Source of the DNA: QQVM01 sp964544885
Lineage (GTDB): Bacteria > Bacteroidota > Bacteroidia > AKYH767-A > 2013-40CM-41-45
Direction of reading: 5' to 3'
NCBI GenBank assembly: GCA_964544885.1
Contig: CAZJDX010000002.1
Coordinates: 62,001-126,000, forward strand
Length of the DNA: 64,000 nt
In this document: positions 17,176-26,844 of the stretch, piece by piece
Position numbering within the stretch: the first letter of the stretch is position 1
Layout: each line of letters begins with the position of its first letter
Notes under the pieces: model-generated
Databases searched by the model: none
Seen by the model: the letters and a program-made list of their open reading frames with translations, nothing else
Told to the model about the DNA's origin: nothing
Translations under genes and position numbers: made by a program

Positions 17176-17964
17176 ATGAATTCAAATTTGGTCAGCATAC
17201 ATCCGGGTGCCAAGATCGGTGCAGGTGTTACAATAGATCCTTTCAGCACCATTCATGATGATGTGGTTATAGGAGAAGGGACATGGATAGGTGGGAATGT
17301 CACGATTTTTCCCGGTGCGAGAATCGGAAAGAACTGCAGGATTTTTCCCGGCGCGGTAATTTCCGCCATACCGCAAGACCTCAAATTCGCCGGTGAGATT
17401 ACCACCGCGGAGGTAGGTGATAATACAATTGTCAGAGAATTTGTAACGATTAACCGGGGTACCGTCGCCTTAGGAAAAACTGTTGTGGGCAGTAATAATT
17501 TGCTCATGGCCTATGTGCATATCGCACATGATTGCGTCGTTGGCAATAATTGTATCATGGCCAACGGTGCGACCCTGGCTGGTCATATTACGATTGATGA
17601 TTATGCCATCATTGGCGGTCTTTCAGCCATTCATCAGTTTGTGCATATCGGTTCGCATGTGATTATTTCCGGAGGCTCATTAGTGAGGAAAGATGTTCCT
17701 CCATTTGTGAAAGCGGCGCATGATCCATTGTCCTATGTCGGACTGAATTCCGTCGGACTTCGCCGCAGAGGTTTCAGCAATGAAAAAATAGCGGAGATAC
17801 AGGAAATTTACCGGATCATTTTTGTGAGAGGTCATTCCTATTCACGTGCACTTGAAATAGTGGAAGAAACTATGCCTGTCACAGCAGAAAGAGATCAGAT
17901 CCTGAACTTTATCCGGAATTCTTCAAGAGGAATCATGAAAGGGTTTAAAAAAGATGAAGACTGA
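17176..17964 (+). CDS. lpxA: UDP-N-acetylglucosamine acyltransferase
   Basis: A 262-residue LpxA, first acylation step of lipid A synthesis. Left-handed beta-helix hexapeptide repeats run from SIHPGAKIGAGVTIDPF to about residue 190, with AYVHIAHDC holding the catalytic His and GGLSAIHQFVHIGSHVIISGGSLV near the acyl-chain ruler. The C-terminal helical domain follows (GLRRRGFSNEKIAEIQEIYRIIF). Length and motifs are normal. It is third gene of the lpx operon; the ABC ATPase gene follows after 77 bases, so transcription may continue into it. Confidence 0.95.
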   Translation: MNSNLVSIHPGAKIGAGVTIDPFSTIHDDVVIGEGTWIGGNVTIFPGARIGKNCRIFPGAVISAIPQDLKFAGEITTAEVGDNTIVREFVTINRGTVALGKTVVGSNNLLMAYVHIAHDCVVGNNCIMANGATLAGHITIDDYAIIGGLSAIHQFVHIGSHVIISGGSLVRKDVPPFVKAAHDPLSYVGLNSVGLRRRGFSNEKIAEIQEIYRIIFVRGHSYSRALEIVEETMPVTAERDQILNFIRNSSRGIMKGFKKDED

Positions 17965-18041
17965 TAGAAGGTTTTGTATTTCTTTTTCAGGAACACAGGA
18001 ATCTTTGATCCATCTTCTGATTTCATTTTCCAGGTATTGAC

Positions 18042-18668
18042 GTGAGGATCGAATTAAAACAGACGGGAAAAAAATATCTGAGAGAATGGATCTTCAGAAA
18101 TGCCAGTCTGAGTATTAATTCCTCCGAGAAAGTCGTCATCCTGGGACCAAATGGCTCAGGTAAATCGACTCTCTTGCAGTTGTTTTCGGGGTCACTGTTG
18201 CCCACGGAAGGAGAATTGATCCACTGGCAGAATGGACAAAGGATTGAACCGGAAGCAGTCTTCAGAAAATTGACCTATGCCGCGCCTTACCTCGAACTGA
18301 TAGAGGAATTTACCCTCGAAGAACTGATTGACTTTCATTTTTCATTCAAGTTACCATTGCACAAGATGAATTACCGTGACATACTGAAAATGACGGGTCT
18401 GGAATCCTCGGAAAAAAAGGTGTTCAGGTATTTTTCTTCCGGAATGAAACAAAGAGTGAAACTGGCACTGGCCATTCTTTCGGATGTGGATCTTATATTA
18501 CTCGATGAGCCCTGTTCAAATCTTGACAGTTCAGCCATTAAGTGGTATCAGGATCTGGTGAATGAATATGCAGCGGGCAGGACCATTATCGTTTGTTCAA
18601 ATAATCAAGCGGAAGAATACAGTTTCTGTGATCGCCGCATCATGATGTCTGATCTGAAATTGTTTTAG
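18042..18668 (+). CDS. ABC transporter ATP-binding protein (solitary)
   Basis: A 208-residue ATPase domain starting with GTG at 18042. Walker A is GPNGSGKST, the signature is FSSGMKQRVKLA (a divergent LSGGQ), Walker B is LILLDEP followed by CSNLD. The domain is compact and lacks a typical Q-loop neighbourhood of large importers, resembling CcmA-like or lipid-export ATPases. No permease gene adjoins it, so its partner is elsewhere. Position between lpxA and tsaE is compatible with a role in envelope biogenesis, but that is inference. Stop and the following gene are separated by about 20-75 bases depending on the tsaE start. Confidence 0.8.
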   Translation: MRIELKQTGKKYLREWIFRNASLSINSSEKVVILGPNGSGKSTLLQLFSGSLLPTEGELIHWQNGQRIEPEAVFRKLTYAAPYLELIEEFTLEELIDFHFSFKLPLHKMNYRDILKMTGLESSEKKVFRYFSSGMKQRVKLALAILSDVDLILLDEPCSNLDSSAIKWYQDLVNEYAAGRTIIVCSNNQAEEYSFCDRRIMMSDLKLF

Positions 18669-18743
18669 TGTTGCTCAAATCAACCAGTTATACTTCTGAA
18701 AACCTATTCCGCGACACTGACCTCTGAGGCGCAACTTGAAAAA

Positions 18744-19121
18744 GTGGCAGAGGATTTACTCCACTTCGCTGGCAGCGAAAGGATCTTCCTGATTTATGGT
18801 GAGATGGGCGCGGGGAAAACCACTTTTATAAAATGGCTTTGCCGTCGCCTGGGAGTAGAGTCAGGGATGAGCAGTCCGACTTTCTCCATCATTAACGAAT
18901 ACACAGGAAGGGGTGGCCAAAAAATATATCATTTTGATTTTTACAGAATAAAATCAACCGCGGAGGCCATGGAAGCGGGTGTTGAAGAATATTTTGACAG
19001 TGGTTCTTATTGTTTGATAGAATGGCCGGAAAAAATTATAAATTTATTGCCTGAACCCGGAATTCGCGTCGAAATCCGGACAGAGGGAACAAACCGACTG
19101 ATCACCTTTTCCCATGAATGA
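18744..19121 (+). CDS. tsaE: TsaE, ATPase for tRNA t6A synthesis
   Basis: P-loop protein with FLIYGEMGAGKTTFIKWLCRRLG (Walker A), SSPTFSIINEY, IYHFDFYRI and YCLIEWPEKI, the signatures of TsaE, which supports the TsaBCDE complex adding threonylcarbamoyl to A37 of ANN-decoding tRNAs. The start is a problem. The GTG at 18744 gives 125 residues and drops the usual first strand and helix. In the same frame, upstream codons read ILLKTYSATLTSEAQLEK, which looks like genuine TsaE N-terminus, but there is no ATG, GTG or TTG between the stop at 18666 and 18744. Translation may begin at a rarer codon such as ATA 18690 or CTG 18696. It overlaps the next gene by 8 bases. Confidence 0.85.
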   Translation: MAEDLLHFAGSERIFLIYGEMGAGKTTFIKWLCRRLGVESGMSSPTFSIINEYTGRGGQKIYHFDFYRIKSTAEAMEAGVEEYFDSGSYCLIEWPEKIINLLPEPGIRVEIRTEGTNRLITFSHE

Positions 19122-20343
19122 AAAGATCCCCAAAGGATTATCAGCCCTGGCGGCTTCTGCGGTCTTGCAACCTATGGAAGCCATGCTGGAAGTAAGAAAG
19201 CAGCGTAAGCAACTCCATATCGGAATACCAAAGGAAATTTCCTTCCAGGAGAACCGACTTCCTCTGATCCCGCAATCCGTTGCTTTGTTGGTAAACAATG
19301 GACATGAAGTCAAAGTTGAAGCCGGAGCGGGAGCTGAGTCAAACTTTCAGGATTCAGACTTCAGTGAGGCAGGCGCCCAGATTGTGTATAGTGCGGAGGA
19401 AGTGTACAAGTCTGATATCATTATCAAGATTGCTCCACCTTCCCTGGAAGAACTGGAGTTGATGAAAGACCGTCAGTATCTCATCAGTATTTTGCAGATG
19501 AACATGCAGAATAAGGATTATATCAGGAAACTGAGTTCAAGAAAAATCACGGCGATTGGCTATGAATACATGCACGATCATTCAGGTGTGTATCCAATTA
19601 TCCAGGCCATGAGCGAGATTGTGGGCAGTACCGGAATTCTGATCGCTGCTGAATATCTCAGCAATGCCTTTAACGGAAAGGGAGAACTTCTTGGCGGAAT
19701 TGCCGGGATCCCTCCTACAGAAGTGGTCATTATAGGAGCCGGAACGGTAGGCGAGTACGCCGCGCGGGCAGCCTTAGGTCTTGGTGCATCAGTGAAAGTG
19801 TTTGATAATTCCATACACCGTCTGCGTAGGCTGCAAAACAGGCTGGGCAGCAGGATTTACACTTCGACCCTTGTGCCGAGCATCTTATTAAAAGAATTAA
19901 GGACGGCGGATGTGGCTATCGGCGCGCTCAGGAGCAGCGAAGGCCGGACTCCCGTTGTAGTGACCGATGAGATGGTGAGTGAGATGAGGGTGGGCTCTGT
20001 TATTGTTGACATCAGCATTGACCAGGGAGGATGTTTTGAAACTTCGGAAGTCACCAATCACAGCCAACCCGTGTTCAGGAAATACGGTGTGGTACATTAT
20101 TGTGTACCTAACATTGCTTCAAGGGTAAGCCGTACCGCTTCCACCGCGCTGAGCAATATTTTCACGCCAATCCTGCTCGAAGCCGGTGAAGAAGGAGGGA
20201 TCGATGAGATACTCTGGAAGAACAAAGTCGTTTGTAACGGAGTGTATATGTTCAGAGGAGCCATAACCAACCGCTATATCGCAGAATACTGCAAGCTACC
20301 TTTTAAAGACCTGGATTTACTGATGGCTGCATCAAGAATATAG
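19114..20343 (+). CDS. ald: Alanine dehydrogenase family protein
   Basis: A 409-residue NAD(P)-dependent dehydrogenase of the alanine dehydrogenase/transhydrogenase-alpha family. The substrate domain has HIGIPKEISFQENRLPLIPQ and IGYEYMHD; the Rossmann domain has VVIIGAGTVGEYAARAALGLGASVKVFD; MVSEMRVGSVIVDISIDQGGCFETS and VPNIASRVSRTAS are family landmarks. Likely reaction: reversible oxidative deamination of alanine to pyruvate and ammonia. About 30 extra residues precede the family core. The ATG at 19114 overlaps the end of tsaE (ATGAATGA), so translation is probably coupled. It is the last gene before the first palindromic repeat array. Confidence 0.85.
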   Translation: MNEKIPKGLSALAASAVLQPMEAMLEVRKQRKQLHIGIPKEISFQENRLPLIPQSVALLVNNGHEVKVEAGAGAESNFQDSDFSEAGAQIVYSAEEVYKSDIIIKIAPPSLEELELMKDRQYLISILQMNMQNKDYIRKLSSRKITAIGYEYMHDHSGVYPIIQAMSEIVGSTGILIAAEYLSNAFNGKGELLGGIAGIPPTEVVIIGAGTVGEYAARAALGLGASVKVFDNSIHRLRRLQNRLGSRIYTSTLVPSILLKELRTADVAIGALRSSEGRTPVVVTDEMVSEMRVGSVIVDISIDQGGCFETSEVTNHSQPVFRKYGVVHYCVPNIASRVSRTASTALSNIFTPILLEAGEEGGIDEILWKNKVVCNGVYMFRGAITNRYIAEYCKLPFKDLDLLMAASRI

Positions 20344-20387
20344 TTTGCTCTTCCTGTCATTGAGTTTATATACTTATCCTTTTTTTA

Positions 20388-20916
20388 CCGCAAAGAGCGC
20401 AAAGGTTCTCGCCAAGCACGCAAAGAGTTTTTGAATTAGTTTTACTATGAGTTAAATGCGCTTCGCGTTCTTTGCGCATTCTTAGCGTCCTTAGCGGTTA
20501 ATTTTTTTCACCGCAAAGCGCGCAAAGTTTTTCGCAAAGCACGCAAAGAGCTTTTGAATCGGTTTTCATTTGTTTAAATGCGCTTCGCGTTCTCCGCGCA
20601 TTCTTAGCGTCCTTCGCGGTTAATTATTTTTACCGCAAAGAGCGCAAAGTTTTTTCGCAAAGAGCGCGAAGAAGTTTCATTGAAGTTTTCACTAGTAGCG
20701 CCAAATACAACTTGGCGTTCTCTGCGCGATCTTGGCGTCCTTCGCGGTTAATTTTTTCACCGCAAAGCGCGCAAAGTTTTTTCGCAAAGAGCGCGAAGAA
20801 GTTTCATTGAAGTTTTCACTAGTAGCGCCAAATACAACTTGGCGTTCTCTGCGCATTCTTGGCGTCCTTTGCGGTTAATTTTTTTCACCGCAAATTGTGC
20901 GAAGACTCTCTTCTGA
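20388..20916. repeat. Palindromic repeat array A (four units plus a fragment)
   Basis: The gene-free stretch 20344-21093 is mostly this array. Each ~115-120 base unit opens with ACCGCAAAGAGCGCAAAG and closes with the complementary CTTTGCG...GCGGTTAATTTTTT, so each is a long imperfect inverted repeat ending in a T-run. Units lie at about 20388-20503, 20510-20624, 20631-20750 and 20759-20877; a fragment (ACCGCAAATTGTGCGAAG) begins at 20887. Units 3 and 4 are almost identical, including the inner segment CTAGTAGCGCCAAATACAAC, so they look like a recent tandem duplication. Unit 1 shares its inner segment (ACTATGAGTTAAATGCGC) with array B. There are no variable spacers, so it is not a CRISPR. After about 20917 the DNA is AT-rich and I see no gene up to 21093. 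Confidence 0.8.
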
Positions 20917-21093
20917 AGATTAAAAGGTTTAAAATTTTCACTTTTTCTGTCTTTTATAAAATTTGTGTTAAAGTTTTTTTGTTTCTGATAAATTTCCTTT
21001 ACTCTTACCGTGAATTTAACTTATATGTATTTATAAAATTAGTGTATCCTTCGATTTAGTTTTAAATTTTAAATATAACTCTATACGTATACT

Positions 21094-22948
<1,855 letters not shown>

Positions 22949-22974
22949 TTGGTTGATTTAAAAAATCTCTACAG

Positions 22975-25900
22975 ATGAAAAGAATCAACCCTATTCTGAG
23001 CAGACTTTGTGCGATTATCCTTATCTGCACTCACCTTCCGCTGAAAGCGCAAACACCTACGCCACCTCAGATTGATACGCCCCTCACCGTTACGCAAGAT
23101 TATTTTTTTAACGCACCGCTTATAGTTCCACACTCAGGCGGCGAAGTCGGCATCCTTAACAACGCCGAAATAGAAATCTTCTCCACCACCGAAGTGACCC
23201 TGCTTCCGGGATTCACTGCTTCGACCGATTCAGGATGCGGGGAGTTTGTGGCAGGGATCAGGGATTGTCCGGTTATAAGTATTGATGCGCAGGTTCAACA
23301 TGTTTCCTGTTATGGGAAACCTGATGGCAGAATCCAATTAAATTGCTTTGGAGGAAATGAACCTTATTTCTTTACCTGGTTTCCGGGTAATCAAATTACT
23401 CAAATCATTTCAGGGTTAAGCCCGGGAAGATATACTGCTTTGGTAGCCGATCGTAACGGATGCATTGCCAGTGATACAATTACTATCCTGGAGCCGCCAT
23501 TACTTACTGCACAGACAACTACAAGCCCTTCAGAGTGTAATGAAAACTCAGGAAGTGTTAGTATTGTTTCAACGGGCGGAGTCGGTAACTACAGATATTT
23601 TTGGGAGAATGATGGCTATGATCAGGCAGAACGAAGTGAACTTCCGGCGGGATTATATGAAATCCTCGTTCAGGATTCCAATAATTGCTCTGTTAATGCA
23701 AGAGCATCCGTTTCAGATATCGACGGGCCGGAAATCAGTGTGGAAGTGCTTACCGGTGTAAGTTGCCATGGATATAATGATGCTTCAGCCAGAATTATTC
23801 TGCCATCATCACATGGTCCCGAACCAGTATTCCCATGTGGGACACCGCATGACCGATTAGCGGCCGGTACCCATCCGGTTATACAGCAGGATTCAAACGG
23901 GTGCGTCACGGTGGTGGATATTATAATCACAGAGCCGGATCCACTGACGGTAGAATTTGAAATTGCTTTACCTGAATGTGGGCAGGCCAACGGAAGCGTA
24001 TTGGCAATACCCGGTGGCGGTACCCCGCCCTATTCTTATGATTGGGACAATGCCCTGGGTGATTCATTGCGTTCCAATCTCAGCTCAGGGGTGTATGCAC
24101 TAAAAGTATCTGATGCTAATGGATGTTCATTCGAACAGAAAATCTATTTACCGGACACAAACACCTTCTCACTGAACATCTCTGCGACCGATGTAAAGTG
24201 TAATAAATCAGAAGATGGAAAAATTGAGGCTTTCCCCTCAGGTGGAACAGCGCCATATACTTATCGTTGGTTTGCGGGGGATTTTGAATTGGACATAAAT
24301 AATAATAGAATTGAGCTGTTGTCTGATGGTTATTATAGGCTTTTTGTATATGATAACAATAATTGTGGAAGCACTGATATAGTAAGGATTAATTATCCTG
24401 AGGATTTTGATTTGCGACCAGTGATTACAAACCCTAGTACTGAAAGCTCAAACGATGGATCAATTTCATTAGTATTGGGGGGTGCCACTCCACCTTACAA
24501 TGTTAGCTGGTCAAGCGGACAAGCACAAATGACAATTGATAATCTTGGGATAGGGGCATATACTTATCAAATCACCGACCAAAATAATTGTATTATGGAA
24601 GGCTCGATCAATCTTGTAGACAATTCTTTTTTGCTAGCTGCCTCCCCCTGTTTAATAAATCCGCTTCAAACGTTCAATTACTCAGGTATTATAAGTAGTT
24701 GTGTAGGTTGTAATCCCCAATTGCGATTAAATCCTGTTTATAACCTAGAAACCGATTTTGGGGCGAACGGAAATGATAACCTCAGTGACCAACAATCTTT
24801 CGAATGGGCTTCTGATTTTATTCGTCAGAATTATTGTAGCACTGGTGCAAAGTTGGTTATCCCGCCTGGTACTTATATAGTTGGGAGGCAGGATCAATTG
24901 CCAAATACTTATTTAAAGGGGTTTAGTCCATTGCAATTTTGTGGTTGTGAGAACATCGTGATTGAAGGATTAATTGATCCAGTAACCGGTGATAAACCTG
25001 TAATTAAATTTGATCAATGTTTCAAGTACGGAGCTTTTGATCCGGTAACTGGACTAAGATATATTCGACATAGAGGTGCAGCTCTTGGAAATGTAACAGA
25101 TTATAAATATGCTGCTGATCCAAGTTATATTATACAACTTGACAATTGCAAAAATTTTGAATTTAAAAATCTCGATTTGGATGGGAATATACACAGTTTT
25201 ATTATAGGTGGATATTTTGCATCTGATTTAGCTGGAATTAATTTACCTCATGGAGGATTTCGAATTGACAACAGCACAGATATAAATATTGAGAATTGTG
25301 ATGTCCATCATTTCGGGCAAGACGGATTACTAATAAGGGATATAAAAAAAGTAGTGTTTGGTGAAGAATTCAGTAATATGAATATCCGATTATGGAATTC
25401 GACTTTTAATTTGAATTGCCGTGATGGTTTTCATTGGAACGGGGGAAAAGGAGTAATTGCCGGTGAGTGTGAATTCAATTATAATGGTTATGGACCTTGG
25501 GGTGGAACAAAAATTAGAGGAGGCTTAGAGATGGAAGTTGATGGTTTTGGGTATAACGACATATCGCATGGGAATTTTATAAAGTGTGATTTCAATTTTA
25601 ATAATACGGCTGGAATCATCAGTAATGGTCAGCAAACAATATTTAACAGATATTACCATGATTTCCGTTTCAAGAATTGCAATATTGTAAGTGGAGAAGA
25701 CAGTTATTCTACTTTTTTGGAGAATAAGAATGTAACTTTTGAATGCTGTTCGATTACAGGACAAGTAATGTCTGCTTATGATTCCTACAGGTCTGATCAA
25801 GATAAGACGAGGTATTTATCATGCACTTTCACGGAAGAGGCTTTTGACCCACACACTGCTTCACTAAGGTCGTTTCCATACGAGAATAACGGGGACTGCA

Positions 25901-26844
25901 GTATTGGTGATATTGCTAATGCATCACGGATGCTAAGAATTGAAGGAGGCGGCAAATCAAGAGTTCTCTTTGATGGATGTACTTTCGATGCAGGCAGATA
26001 TACAAATTTTGGACATTTCTTCGGAAGAGGACTTAGAAATAGCGATGAAAATATTACAATTCGGAACAGTATTTTCATCAAGAGAAATGGAGATATTAGA
26101 GATCCTAATATTGAAACCGAAATTTACGATAATTGGAATCGCGAATTAATGAAGTTAATCAGCGTGATTGCAACAGGCAATAACAGAACATTCATTCCTC
26201 ATCAGGATGACAATCTCTGTTTTTGCCATGAAAATGGAGGTTTTGCTGTTTGGCAAACATGCTGGTTCTTCGATGCTTGTAGAATCCGGGAAACAAACAG
26301 CACACTTAGAGGAGCTCGGGCCACTGCCCTCATACCTGGGTATTGCGATTATGGACCTCAAGGTACCGGCTTGCAATGTCTAAATTTTGAACCTGATGGC
26401 TACACGGATGCTTCATATACTGATCCCATCAATCTGCCCTGTGTCTTGCAATACGATAATCCAATATTCACAGAACCTAATATAAATGTATACCCTCCAC
26501 CTTGGGTGGAAGTTCCAGGGGCTGAAGTTGCTCCATTATTTTGGTTGCATCCGCTTCAAAATGCATGCTTGTCTAATTTAAGACAGCAGAATCCAAGAAG
26601 GCAAGAGGAATATGTAGAATCATTAAGCGTCTATCCGGTTCCTTCGACAGATTATATCAATGTATCTGGTGGCACAATAGGAGAAAAAGTTTATATTTAT
26701 AATCCTATTGGAAAATTAGTACAATCTGAGTATATTCTTAGCGAAGTTCATACATTGGATATCAGAGAAATTCAGGCAGGTGTTTATTATTTATTTACTG
26801 AGATCAACGGAACTGCAACTAAAATAATTAAAACAGATAAATGA
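22975..26844 (+). CDS. Large secreted protein: SprB repeats, beta-helix, T9SS type A signal
   Basis: A 1289-residue protein. A signal peptide (1-25, LICTHLPLKAQ) leads into a short coathanger-stack-like segment (AEIEIFSTTEVTLLPGFTA), then about six SprB-type repeats (100-560; e.g. GGTPPYSYDWDNALG, LSSGVYALKVSDANGC). From about 590 there is a pectate-lyase-like right-handed beta-helix (ETDFGANGNDNLSDQQSFEWA, AKLVIPPGTYIVG, then IENCDVHHFGQDGLLIRD). The last ~75 residues are a type A T9SS sorting domain (LSVYPVPSTDYINV, LDIREIQAGVYYLF, KIIKTDK). It is predicted to be exported through T9SS and attached to the cell surface; beta-helices of this kind may bind or cleave polysaccharide, but no catalytic residues are identifiable. 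The beta-helix portion is much more AT-rich than flanking DNA. Overlaps the next gene by 4 bases. Confidence 0.85.
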   Translation: MKRINPILSRLCAIILICTHLPLKAQTPTPPQIDTPLTVTQDYFFNAPLIVPHSGGEVGILNNAEIEIFSTTEVTLLPGFTASTDSGCGEFVAGIRDCPVISIDAQVQHVSCYGKPDGRIQLNCFGGNEPYFFTWFPGNQITQIISGLSPGRYTALVADRNGCIASDTITILEPPLLTAQTTTSPSECNENSGSVSIVSTGGVGNYRYFWENDGYDQAERSELPAGLYEILVQDSNNCSVNARASVSDIDGPEISVEVLTGVSCHGYNDASARIILPSSHGPEPVFPCGTPHDRLAAGTHPVIQQDSNGCVTVVDIIITEPDPLTVEFEIALPECGQANGSVLAIPGGGTPPYSYDWDNALGDSLRSNLSSGVYALKVSDANGCSFEQKIYLPDTNTFSLNISATDVKCNKSEDGKIEAFPSGGTAPYTYRWFAGDFELDINNNRIELLSDGYYRLFVYDNNNCGSTDIVRINYPEDFDLRPVITNPSTESSNDGSISLVLGGATPPYNVSWSSGQAQMTIDNLGIGAYTYQITDQNNCIMEGSINLVDNSFLLAASPCLINPLQTFNYSGIISSCVGCNPQLRLNPVYNLETDFGANGNDNLSDQQSFEWASDFIRQNYCSTGAKLVIPPGTYIVGRQDQLPNTYLKGFSPLQFCGCENIVIEGLIDPVTGDKPVIKFDQCFKYGAFDPVTGLRYIRHRGAALGNVTDYKYAADPSYIIQLDNCKNFEFKNLDLDGNIHSFIIGGYFASDLAGINLPHGGFRIDNSTDINIENCDVHHFGQDGLLIRDIKKVVFGEEFSNMNIRLWNSTFNLNCRDGFHWNGGKGVIAGECEFNYNGYGPWGGTKIRGGLEMEVDGFGYNDISHGNFIKCDFNFNNTAGIISNGQQTIFNRYYHDFRFKNCNIVSGEDSYSTFLENKNVTFECCSITGQVMSAYDSYRSDQDKTRYLSCTFTEEAFDPHTASLRSFPYENNGDCSIGDIANASRMLRIEGGGKSRVLFDGCTFDAGRYTNFGHFFGRGLRNSDENITIRNSIFIKRNGDIRDPNIETEIYDNWNRELMKLISVIATGNNRTFIPHQDDNLCFCHENGGFAVWQTCWFFDACRIRETNSTLRGARATALIPGYCDYGPQGTGLQCLNFEPDGYTDASYTDPINLPCVLQYDNPIFTEPNINVYPPPWVEVPGAEVAPLFWLHPLQNACLSNLRQQNPRRQEEYVESLSVYPVPSTDYINVSGGTIGEKVYIYNPIGKLVQSEYILSEVHTLDIREIQAGVYYLFTEINGTATKIIKTDK

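Noticed and set aside
20388..20916. CRISPR array
   Set aside because: Units are ~118-base palindromes joined directly, with no unique spacers and no cas genes in the window.
20859..21059. Small open frame at the end of repeat array A
   Set aside because: Half of it is translated repeat and the rest AT-rich DNA; no family resemblance.
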